From Niebla homalea (lineage: Eukaryota > Ascomycota > Lecanoromycetes > Lecanorales > Ramalinaceae), in assembly GCA_019925105.1 (NCBI GenBank), contig JAHGAU010000030.1, forward strand, positions 558,001 to 622,000: a stretch of DNA of 64,000 nucleotides, read 5' to 3'. Numbering within the stretch: position 1 is the first letter of the stretch; each line of letters opens with the position of its first letter. The position numbers and the translations under genes are program-made. The notes under the pieces are model-generated. The model had not been told where the DNA came from. It saw nothing but the letters and a program-made list of their open reading frames with translations, and made no database searches. This document shows positions 53,193 through 64,000 of this stretch, in pieces.

Positions 53193-53624
53193 TTGTGGAG
53201 TTCATATGAATATCAGCCCCGAAGGCCATTCATAAGAGAGGACTCTACGAGCAAAGCAATCAGGGCGCTCCTCACCCTCCCCCAAAGAACCATCCCATTT
53301 ACTATTATGCCTTCTTTCCTGCCATCCCTTCATACTCCCAGCGACAACGGTCGGCTCCTCATCCCGTCCCTCTCCTGTATAACCAGAGTAAAGGAGATTC
53401 GGTGCGCCCCAGCGGTGGGGACATGCAGGACGGGGTTGAGGGTAAAGAGCTCCGTCCGGTCGCAGACGTGCATATGCCACCACTTCTTCTCCCCAGTCGG
53501 TACATATTTGCAAGTAACCGTCGCTGATAGCGCCTACGTTGACGTTGTCATGGCCGAGGCCACTCGCCATCGCGTTTCCAACAGCTTCTTTGCTGTTACT
53601 TATTATGAGCATGCTGGGTCATAA
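53193..53624. other. Overlapping open frames on both strands, possible small gene
   Basis: A 143-codon frame on the plus strand (53193-53624) and a 136-codon frame on the minus strand (53612-53202) overlap almost fully. The minus frame (starts MLIISNSKEAVGNAMASGLG, contains GYLQICTDWGEE and RWGAPNLLYSGYTGEG) has a more protein-like composition. The plus frame is Ser/Thr/Arg-rich. Neither shows a signal peptide, a known motif or a family I recognise. GC content matches the protease gene. It may be an exon of a spliced gene or a gene fragment. If real, the minus frame would converge on the protease gene. Confidence 0.3.
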
Positions 53625-53639
53625 GGGCTATTGAGTGGT

Positions 53640-54103
53640 GTACCTGGTGGATGGACCATAAGTATTGCGGTAACAATATATAAGCGAGATACTCGGGTCG
53701 TTTATCCCGATTACTAGTTATAATAGGTAAGGTAACTTGGTATATATTGATAAAAGGCATTTTTAATTAATACTTATACTTTTACTCTTTATAGTTATTC
53801 TTTTAATCAATATATACTTTTATAATCTTAATTTAAGTATAGCTTTTATTATAAGAATAATTATTAACTTTTCTTATAATTATATATAAACGTAATTATT
53901 TTTAAATAAACCTTAGGAGCTTTAATTTTTACCGGAATTAATAAATTTTATAATATATATTGAAATAAAAACTAAAAAACGATAAGTTTTTTAATTAATA
54001 ATAATTAATTATATATAAAACGTTATAAAAAAAATAACTTAAATTTTTTTTAAAGAAATTAAAGAATATAAAATAATTAAAAGATAATTTAATTAATAAT
54101 ATT
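53640..54103. other. Transition from gene island to AT-rich DNA
   Basis: CA/TG content drops from about 53,700 onward. Up to 53,760 there is mixed sequence (ATACTCGGGTCGTTTATCCC), then about 340 bp of AT-rich DNA with no ORF or repeat that I recognise, up to the tail of the next LINE. Confidence 0.55.
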
Positions 54104-57100
54104 GATTGATTAATTGATTTATATTACGGATCTAGTTAAGCTAATTCCGGCGTTCCTTAATACTTAATTATTTAGCCTTATTAATAACCGTAAAAAACCC
54201 GATATCTATAACGTTAAGAATAAAAACCGGTATTTACCCAGTTTTTACTTTTATTTTAAGGGTTAAAAGCATTTACGGTTATTTAAAGAGTAAGAATTTA
54301 TTTATATATATTTTTTAAGAAAACCTATAATATTATAATTGAATTTACTTAAGGGTTACCTTTAAATTTATTATTCTTCCGTTACTTTATAGGTTTATTT
54401 AATATTAAAATTTTAAAATTCCGATTATATTATTAAATATCCTTATTAATACGTATATTATTATTACTTTATTTATACGACTTTATTAATTAATATAATA
54501 TTACTTCTTATATTACTCTAATATTTATAGCCCCCTTAACCCCTTATTAAGTATAGTTTTTCCGCCGTTATTTTTTACTTTTAAATTAACGATAAGGTTT
54601 TTTAATTAAATTTTTAATTACTTTATTTATTTCCTTAATTAAGTTAAATTATAGTAATAAGCCTATAACCATTATAAATCTAACAGCCGCTTTAATACCC
54701 TTTTTATTAATAAGTATTTAACGATAATTATTAATCCTTACCCTTTTAATTAATCCCGGTTTAAACTCCTTAAATAATAAAAAGAAATTAATACGTATAT
54801 AACGTCCTGTTTTTATTATTTATATTCGTAGCTAGCGTTAATCCGGTTACCGATATATATAATAGAAAAAAAGTAAATTAAGCCGTTTTTACTTATTCGG
54901 AGTTAAATTATTAACGTATTATTATTTTTTTTTATAATCCTATAATACCGGAAATACTTTTTAATAACCTTATTATTATTTAAAGCCGGATATTATTGCC
55001 TTTAAGGGATTAATTCTTTATATTTACGTTAACGCTTTATTTACCTTTTTATAATTTATAAAGTGATTATTATTAATTTTATTTTCGCAGTTTTTTTTTC
55101 TTTTACCGCTCTCGTTTTAAGTAAAAGTTCGTATATTTATACGTTAACTTCTTAAATATAAGTTAAATTAACTTTTTTTTTATTTATTCCAATTTAACTT
55201 CCGTAAGGGGGATAGGTGCCGTTTCTTTACGTTTTTTTATTTAAGGCTTTTTATAGTTCTGGTGAATACGTTTATTTTTTATTAACGTAATTAAGTTTAT
55301 ACCCTTTTTAAGCCTCGTTTAAGCGATTATTTAATTTAAGGTTAGCTTTATTAATAATATAAAAACCTCGGATTTTAATACCGGGATAGGAGTTACTTTA
55401 TATATTTTATTTATTATTCTTAAGTATCAATTTTAAACTTTTTATAATTATTAAACGGACTTTTTCTTATATTTAAACGTACTTTTAAGTACGTATTAAA
55501 TAACTATTATATACGTTATTATAAACTTTATAACTACTTAATAAACGGTTTTAACCTTTTATAAAGTAACTCCTTACGTTAATACCGTAAGGTAAATAAA
55601 ACCTTTCTCCTGTGAAATTATTTTCTTTTAAACTTTTTTTATATAAGCCTTTTAATTTAGTTTCTTATTAATTTATAAACTAAATACCTTAATATTAACT
55701 TCCGGTTTTACCGTTATATTACTTAAGTTTATTATAACTATTATATCGTATAACTTTAAACTCCTTATTATATAAATAAACTTATATTTATATGGGGCGA
55801 ATTAAATTTTATATATTTTTATTTATTATAAATAGATTTTATAAGTTTATTTTAACTTTAAATAGTTTATATAAATAAACGTACTATAAGCTAAAAGGTA
55901 AATATTATTAATAAAACTTTTTATTTAAATTTTTTATTTTAACTTTATTAAGTCTTTAATAAATAAGTTATTAAAGAATAAAAATAAAATTAAAAAAATA
56001 AATAATTTTTAAGGAATCTTTATTATTACGGGCTTTATTATATTTATTTTCTATTTTAAATTAATTAACGTTACTTAATTACTTAAGAAACTTTTTATTT
56101 AATTTATAAAAAAAAATAAAACCTTCTTTTTCCATAAATTATATAATAATCTTTAATGATTTATTTTATTAAATGCTTTTATAATATTTAAGGAAAAAAG
56201 ACTTATAATATATTTTTTCTTATAATTTTATACCATATATACGTTATTAATTAAGCTTTTAAAAGCCGTCTCCGTTAACCGTTTTCTTTTTATCCTTATT
56301 TATTAATTAAAGAGTAACCTATATTTTTCTATATAATTACTTAAGATCTTTATAATTACCGTCTTTAAAGCCTTTTTTAACGTATAAAAAAGTACTATAA
56401 ATTTATATAATTTTACCTTTAAGTAATTTAACTTAACCGGCTTCTTAAAAATAATCGTTTTAATTTCTTTAAATTTATAAAAATAATATTTTATATTAAA
56501 ATAAACTTAAAATAAATAAATAAAAACCTCTTTAAATAATAACGTTATTATAGATAGGAACCTATTTAATATACCGTTAGGTTTGGGGGCCTTATTTTTT
56601 TTCGGTTTATTAATTATTTTAATTATTATCTTTTAGGTTATTATTTTATTTATTATTATTAATTTAGGATATATTATATTATGGATATCTATTAAGTTAA
56701 TTTCCGGTAATAAAGGAAAGAACGTTTTTTTAAGAACCTTAATTTTACCGTTAAAGATATTTATTACCGTACCGTTTAATCTTTTTAAAGGTAAAAACTT
56801 AAAAATAAAAATAAATTTTTTATTTTATTCTTTATTATATTTTATTAACTTTTAAATACTATAAAAAGAAACCGTTAAGTTATATATTATAGCCCGGAAG
56901 TATATTTATTTAATTTTTTAAATAATTTTCTTTTTTTTCTTTTAAGCTTTTTTTTAATTATTAAAGTATTTCCTGGTTTCTATATTTAATAGTTTATTTT
57001 ATAAGTATTTTTACCTTTATAATCGTTTTTATATATTTTTTATTTTAATAAGTTTTAACTTTTTAAAACGGTTTTATTATTAAAATTATAATATTAATTA

Positions 57101-59760
57101 CTTTATTTAAAGCCTTTATTATTTACTTTATAAAATAATTAATTTATTCCTTATTATTAAACCGGGGGAACTCCGTTAATTAAGATATTATTTTTACCGT
57201 TTTTATAAATATTTTAACTTCCTTAACCGTTTTTTACGTTTATTTAAACGGTAAAGGCGGAGTTATATTAACGGATTAATTTAAAATTATTTATATTAAA
57301 ATATAATCCGAACCGTATTTTAAATCCTTTTAAGGTTTATATATTATAATTAAATTAATAACATTTTCTTTACGGCTTTTTTATATAATAGTTTTTTTTA
57401 ACGTTAATAATATGAAGTTAAATTATATAATAATTATTAATAATTCCTTAAATTTAATATAATTAATTATATAACCGTCTTTGTTTTATTAAATATAATA
57501 AAGATTAAAGTCTTTTATTAAAAAATACTTATTAAATATAATTATAATATTTTTAAGTAATAAAATTATAAAGGGTTTTTTCTTATTAATTCATAACGGA
57601 TTATATATATTATAAATATTTAAATTGTCCTTAATATCCTCTTTTTATATAATCCGGAGTATATATAAGTTCCTTTTATAATAAATAACGTTTTAATTAT
57701 TTATATTTAGCCTTTTATTAATAAAGAAATACGTCTATATTATTTTATTACCTTTAAAGGTTAAATAAAAACTATTTTTTAAGTTAATTAAAAAATAAAT
57801 ATATAGATTATACGGCGGCTTTTATATCGTTATAATATTAATATCTTTTATTTTTTTGGATTTAAATATTAATATTATAGCTTTAACTATTTTTTTACGT
57901 ACATTATATTATATTACCCTTAAAAGCGTAAATATATTAAATATTAACGTCCGTCGGGCTTTTTTTATTAACTTTTATTTATATAAACGGTCTTTTTTTA
58001 AGGTTAAGTATTATTTATTTTAATTTTTTTATTATAATAATAATCCCGGTTAAACGGCCGGTTTTAAGGATTAATATTATTATAAGTTTCCTTTTCTTTA
58101 TATTATTAATTATTATTTTAATTTCCTTACGTTAAATTTCTTTTACTTTTATTGTATATTATAAGTTTTACGTTAAGTAATTATTATTACTATATGCCGC
58201 GTATTTTAACGTATTCTTTATTAAGCCCTTTATTATTAAGTTAGCGTATTTATACGTATTATACCCTTTAATATATATTGCGTACTTTATATTATTAAGG
58301 TACCTTATAATAATATGCTTATACCCTTAATATTTAAAGTATTAATAAATATTTATTGCCCGGTTTTAAGGTTTTATTAATTTAAAAGATTTACTTTTTA
58401 TTATCTTTTTATTAAGGATATTGTTATATATCCTTATTAATATTATACTTAAAATAATTATAAAGTATTTCTTTATATAAATAAAAACGTTTAACCTTTT
58501 TATTATAAAAACGTTTAACCTTTTTATTATAAAAAGGAAATTATAATTAATAATCTTTAACTTAAAATAAAATACCGTATTTTTTTTATCCGTTTTAAAG
58601 TAATTTCCTTTTCCTCCTTTATAAACTTTATTAAATATATCCCGTTTATTATAATAATAAAGGATTACCTTAATACCTTTATTATTTTATATCCCTTTTT
58701 ACCGGCCTATCCCTTTGACTTCTTTAGCCTTTTTTTCACCTTTAATAAAACTATATTAAAAAAGATATCCCCATTTTATAATTTACGTATCGTAATTATC
58801 TACTTTATTAACGGTTTTCCCGTTATTTTAAACGCTTTTATTAATTATAACGGGTTCGTTTGTATTATTATATTTCTTTTTTCTTTATTTAATAATTATA
58901 TAGTTATTATTTTCGTTTTCTTTAATATTATTATTTTCTCCCTTATTTTTACCTTTTTTACCGTTAACGTTAATGCCGCTTTTATAATTTTTATTATTTA
59001 ACTTATTCTTATTCCTTTCTTTAAAGCTTCCCCCGTTGTTTTTTTATTTTATACGTATCCTCTTTATCTTTTTTTACTTTCATCCGTTAATATTTTTATT
59101 ACCGTTTTTTAAGCTCCGCGTAACCTTTTTAACTCCTTTAAATTTCTTTTTATATTTACGTAAAAGTCTTTTATTCTCCGTAACTTAATTTATAGTATTA
59201 ATTAGGTTTTTAATATAATATTTTTCTATATAATTATAAGGAAGCCTTTTAACGTTTTTATTATTTTCTTCCTTTTTACTTTTCCCCCGCGTATTTAACG
59301 GTTACCTCTTTTTATAATTTATTCTTATTTACTTAGTATCTTTTTATTTTTACTTAATTTTTTCTTAATTTATATATATTTAATAAAACCTTTTACGTTT
59401 CCGCTTATCCTTTATCCATCCTTATATACCGTCTTCGTCCCCTCCGTTTTTTATTTATTACCCTTAATAATAATACCTTTATATATTATACGCGTCCCTT
59501 TACGTGTATTTTATTAATTATAGGCTTTTTATTCAATTTAAAGCCTTTTTATCTCGTATTTATTACGTTATTTATATAATTTATTACCGTTTTTATTAAT
59601 TTAAACCGCTTGCCCTCCTTTCCCTTTTATTTTTATTATTATTCCGCTTCCGTTTATCGCATTTAAGGTATTATCTTTATTATTACTTAAGCTATATACG
59701 TATGCATCGTTTCTGACCTTTAGGGTCCCGTTATTCGTCGCCATTTTCATTTAAATTATA
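54104..59760 (-). mobile_element. Near-complete LINE (LINE I), RIP-inactivated
   Basis: The 3' tail (GATTGATTAATTGATTTA) is at about 54104 and the ORF1 start on the complementary strand at 59744 (TTCTGACCTTTAGGGTCCC next to it, D/H-type 5' variant, partly RIP-mutated). RT motif region near 55975-56035, endonuclease near 57.6-57.9 kb. Compared with LINE H a short piece near 57360-57370 is missing, and a 24-bp unit is tandemly duplicated at 58483-58530. No convincing TSD could be read, so the outer ends are approximate. Confidence 0.86.
58483..58530. repeat. 24-bp tandem duplication inside LINE I ORF1
   Basis: The unit AAAAACGTTTAACCTTTTTA+TTAT occurs twice, head to tail, without mismatch (58483-58506, 58507-58530). 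Other LINE copies have it once. Because both units share identical RIP-type bases, the duplication probably arose after the mutations. Confidence 0.85.
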
Positions 59761-59804
59761 TATAATATAAAATATATATTTATAATAATTGAAGATTAAG
59801 TTCC

Positions 59805-60290
59805 CGGTCTAATTAACAATATAAAAACCTTAGAATTTAATACCGGGACGGGAGTTATTTTATATAGGCCGTTAATTATTTTTAAATACTGGTTTTAAAC
59901 TTTTTATAATTATTAAATAAGCTTTTTTTATATCCGGGGGTACCTTTAAAAGTATACTAAATACGCTTAATAAATAATCTTAACCTTTTATAGGGTAATA
60001 TTTTATATTAATACCGTAAAAAACGTAAAGAAATTTTCTTAAGAAATTATTTTTCTAAAACCTTTTTTATACATTTTTTTAATTAAATTTCCCGTTAATT
60101 TAAAAATTAAAGACTCTAATATTAATTTCCGGTTATATTATGACTTTACTTGATTTTTATAAGTATTATATTCTTTAACTTTAAATTTTGAATTATATAA
60201 AAAAATTTATATTTATACGGTATAAATTAGGTTTTATATATCTTTATTTATTATAAATAAACTTTATAGGTTTATTTTTATATCAATTAA
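59805..60290 (-). mobile_element. LINE internal fragment (RT C-terminal region)
   Basis: Complementary-strand sequence matches the part of LINE H around 36640-37140 (TTTAATACCGGGACGGGAGT, then GGTTTTAAACTTTTTATAAT). Neither the tail nor the 5' end is present, and an internal stretch near 59960 is shortened. It is a relic whose remainder was lost. Confidence 0.7.
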
Positions 60291-60974
60291 TAATAACTCT
60301 TTCAATTATAATCGTATTAAGTATATCCGGTATTATTATTATATAGTTCATAAAAAAACAATTCATATATAAAAATTTTAATTTTAAGTAAGTTTTATTT
60401 AAAGAATAAGTAACCGATATATTTATTAAACTATTGAAATAAATGAAATTTATCCTTATTTATAAGTTGTTAAATTTATACGTTATATTAAAAGATAAAT
60501 AATAATACATAAGATAAATTACCGATATTAGCGTAAGGAGTATTAAATATAAATAACTCTTTAAGTAAAATTTAATATATATACGTATTAACTTTAAAAT
60601 ATTATATATATTAACGTATTTAACCATATATCTTAAAACGGCCTGGTATTTTTTGGAGATAGATTTGCTCTTCCTATATATACTTAAATAATTAAATCAA
60701 TAAATATTAACGTATTAAAATCGATATCCTTTGCTTAGTAAATATATTCCATCCCGACCCCATTAGAATTACGTAGAAAACTTGATATATAGGTTTTTAT
60801 AGTCATTCTAAATAGGATAAAGCTTAATAGAGTTATTAAATATGAAGAACTAAATCCATAAGGTATTGGAACGGTTATAATACGTAGTTTTAAATCATAT
60901 GGGAAGGCGGGGTAATTCTGGCTCTTTTAATAATTACTATATTACCCTTAAGATTTTTTGAAATATATGATTAA
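60291..60974. other. AT-rich spacer before the last LINE
   Basis: No ORF or recognised repeat. Sequence at about 60650-60960 keeps some CA/TG (CCATCCCGACCCCATTAGAA, CATATGGGAAGGCGGGGTAA), so it seems less RIP-damaged and may be unique DNA. Confidence 0.5.
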
Positions 60975-63900
60975 ACTTATGGGAGATTGAAATGGCGACG
61001 AATAAAGGGACCCCAGAGGTCTAAAACGATGCGTATATATATAGCTTTAATAATAATAAGGGAAGTATATTAATTGCGATAAGTAAAAATAGCGTAATAG
61101 TTAAGAACAAAGTGGTAAACGGGTAAGTAACCTATATTAATAGAAACGGTAATAACGCATATAAGTAATATAATAATAATAAGCCGGATAACGTTTAAAA
61201 TAAATAAGGAAATTAAGGTTAATAAAATACGCGTATTAAAACGCGTAAAACATATAATAATAATATAGAAATAATAAATAAATAAGGGGGTAGGAAGGCC
61301 GGTATAATATTAATAATAAAGGGTATAAATAGGAAGAAAAAGCGGAAAAACCGTGATAAAAGTATTATTAAAGGTATATAAAAGGGAAATAAAGCTGGTA
61401 AAAAAAATGGGACCTTAAAAGACTAAAAATAAAAAGCGGAGATAATATATTACCCGATAAATAAAAATGAAAAAACGGTAAGGGAAATAATAAAAACCTT
61501 AAAAGAATTCCTTATAATAAAATAAAAAGGTATTACGTTAAAAACTTAGCCGATATTATAGATTGGATTAAAAAATATAAAGGACTTTTATATAAAAATA
61601 AAGGTAAAATTAAGGGAGGTAAAGTATTTATAAGGCTTTTAAAAGGCGGGAACTAAAGCGTTAATAAAGGGTAAAAATAACGGCTTAAAGTTAAGGGTAT
61701 AAAATAAGGGTATAAAGGCGGTAGCCCCTTAAATAAAAAAGAGCTGGGCGATAAAAATAATAAAAGGGATATCCGTAATAAAGAATAAAAAGATAGCGGA
61801 AAAAAGGGTAATTATATTAAAGAAAATAAGGACAATAACAGTCTGCTTATTTAATAATAAGGAAAGGAATACGGTTACGGAAGTAAACCCGTTATAATTA
61901 ATAAAGGCTTTTAAAATAATAACGGAATTATTAATAAAATAAATTATTATAATATATAAACTATAAAATAAAAATATCCTCTTTAATATAATATTATTAA
62001 AAACGAAAGAAAACTTAAAGCGGTTTAAAATTTAAATTAATAAAAAAAAAATAATTAATTAAAACTTTAAAGTAATTATTTATTATTATAATAAATAAAA
62101 TATATTTATTATATTTTATAAAAATTAAAAAAAAAACTATATTAAAAAGTATAAAAAGGGAAAATACGGTTCTTTACTTAAGGCTTAAAATTATTAATTA
62201 TAGGCTTCCTCCGGTAACGAAAAGACTTAATTCCTTAAAACGTATAAAGAAATATTTTATTATTATATTAAACGTAACGTTAATAAAGATATATAATAAC
62301 GTTTTAAATAAAAGGATTATTAAAAAAAAATTACTTAAAATAATTCGGCTATAAAATAAAATTATAAATATTTATTAATATTTTAAATATTAAAATTATA
62401 AATATATTATTATAAAATATTAATATTATAAAATATACGGTTTACGTTAAAAATTATAATATTTATAAATATATAAAAATAATAATTAAGGGGCTTATAA
62501 AAAACGTATTTAAATACGTTATATATAATAAGGAAGGATACTTAATATAGGATTTTAAGTATATAATAAAAGTTAAGGAAATTAAACGTAAAAAAACCCG
62601 GATAACCGTAAAAATCTAACGGTATAATACGTATAGAATTAATTTAACGGATTAATTAAAGGTAACCTTAAAATATAAACTTAATTAATTAAATAATAAG
62701 GGGTAAATAACGGTAATAAATAAAATTAAAAAAAGAAATTCCTTATAATTTTAATTTTAAGGGTTAACCGTTTTACGTCTTTAATAATAATTAAGAAGGT
62801 ATTAAGTTAAAAAACGCTTAACTTTAATAAGAAGTCCGTAACTTAAACGGGTATAAATAAAGGAACCTTTATAAAAATTAATATATAATATATTAACGCT
62901 TTTAAAAATAATATAATATAACGTCCGTAATAAAAAAATTAAAATAATAATATTAATATTTAAGTTTAAAAAAGTTAAAAACGTTAATATTATAATAATA
63001 TAAGAATTATTATATAATTTATATATATATTTATTTATTAATTTAAAGAAAAAGTTTTATTTAACCTTTAAAGGGGATAAAATAACCAGAATATATTTCT
63101 TTATAAATAAATAGCTTAACGTAAATAATTAGGATATTATTTATTACGGTAAAAACCTTTATATACTTTATATTATAAAAAAAAAGGACTTAAGGGGCGA
63201 CCTTAATATTTATAATATATATAACCCGCCGCCGGTTAATAAGGAAAAACCGTTTATAATATTATTATTTAAAGAAATCTTAATTACTTTAAATAAGTAT
63301 ATATTGCTTAAAGACTTTAATTTATATTATTATATATAAAATAAAAAAAAGCGTATAATAAATTATATTAAATTAAATAATTTATTAATAATTACCGTTT
63401 AAGTTAACTTCTTATTATTAATATTATAAAGGATTATTACGTAAAAAAGTTATAAATTTAAAATAACGATTAATTTAATTTTTAATATAGAAAAGGTTAT
63501 TAACGCGGTTATAATATATAAGTTATAAAAGGATTTAAAATATAGCTTAAATTATATACTGATATAAATAACTTTAAATTAAACCGTTAATAAAACCTTA
63601 TTATTACCAATAAGGAAAGCGTAAAAAATAATTAAGGTAACGGAGGTTTATAAGAAAGCAGAAAAAACGGTAATATAATTTATAAACCTTTTTTAATTAA
63701 ATAATAAAAACCAAATCGACCTCTTTATAAAGTAAATAATAAAAATATTAAATAAAGTAATTAATAAAATAATCTTAATAATAAAACTTTCTTAAAGAGT
63801 TAAAACTTATTAAAATAAAAAATATATAACTATAATTATAAGGGTAAAAAAATTAATACAGTAAGCTTTTAAATATAAAAATTAAAAAATATTTAATAAA

Positions 63901-64000
63901 TTAAGGATTACTTAAGAAAAAAAGGAAAAGATTATTAAAAAATTAAATAAATATATTTTTAATTTACGGTATGTAACTTAATGGTTTTACTTTATAATAT
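60975..64000 (+). mobile_element. LINE 5' half (ORF1, endonuclease, start of RT), runs off the window
   Basis: ORF1 starts at 60992 (ATGGCGACGAATAAAGGG, then ACCCCAGAGGTCT). ORF1 runs to about 63.0 kb, and the endonuclease begins near 63047 (F-Y-L-T-F-K-G-D-K-I-T-R-I, as in the copy at 3512). RT-side sequence follows from about 63.75 kb to the edge. The leader boundary is approximate because the 3' end and its TSD are outside the window. Both ORFs hold many stops of RIP type. Confidence 0.88.

Noticed and set aside
54090..59800. A TSD for LINE I
   Set aside because: Only short AT-rich matches (TAATAT-type) are present at both ends; these are expected by chance in this composition.

Overview
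The window looks like nuclear DNA of a filamentous ascomycete (Pezizomycotina). About 60 kb is extremely AT-rich, CA and TG dinucleotides are scarce, TA is abundant, and repeated sequences are full of stop codons. This is the signature of repeat-induced point mutation (RIP). Inside this AT-rich block sits one GC-balanced island (about 49.7-53.7 kb) with the only intact large gene: an intronless 810-residue Ulp1/SENP-type (peptidase C48) cysteine protease. No bacterial operons, rRNA genes or CRISPR arrays are visible.

The AT-rich part is mostly a nested pile of one family of two-ORF LINE retrotransposons (APE endonuclease plus reverse transcriptase, Tad/I-like), about 5.8 kb full length. Copies start near a conserved ATGGCGACGAACAAAGGG motif and end in a (TCAA)n tail. 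Target-site duplications (TSDs) can still be read by eye, so the insertion order can be worked out. Left nest (9.8-25.2 kb): an old minus-strand LINE was split by a 5'-truncated LINE (10374-21960). That copy was split in turn by a 730-bp SINE-like element (10744-11473) and a full-length LINE (15370-21458), and the latter by a 265-bp LINE tail fragment that escaped RIP (17019-17283). Full-length LINEs also occupy 25389-31201 and, with unclear TSD, about 54104-59760. Right nest (32491-45235): a plus-strand LINE was split by a 299-bp LINE tail, by a full-length LINE (35387-41189) and by an 898-bp hAT-like element. The hAT-like element itself carries a 297-bp TA-flanked MITE. The window begins in a LINE 3' half (1-2285) and ends in a LINE 5' half (60975-64000).

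Other content: a 1.44-kb insertion with a long GGGTGA array (6582-8022); a RIP-destroyed tetratricopeptide-repeat gene (about 31.6-32.4 kb) of the type found at the C-terminus of fungal NLR proteins; a Ty1/Copia polymerase relic (about 47.4-48.1 kb, minus strand); a 391-bp TA-flanked inverted-repeat element (48112-48502); an unnamed repeat present twice (3330-3497 and 45880-46080); and a decayed coding-like stretch upstream of the protease gene (49760-50250).

The genes do not form a pathway. The biology is a transposon graveyard under genome defence with a surviving gene island, as in two-compartment fungal genomes. All transposon ORFs seen here are inactivated.
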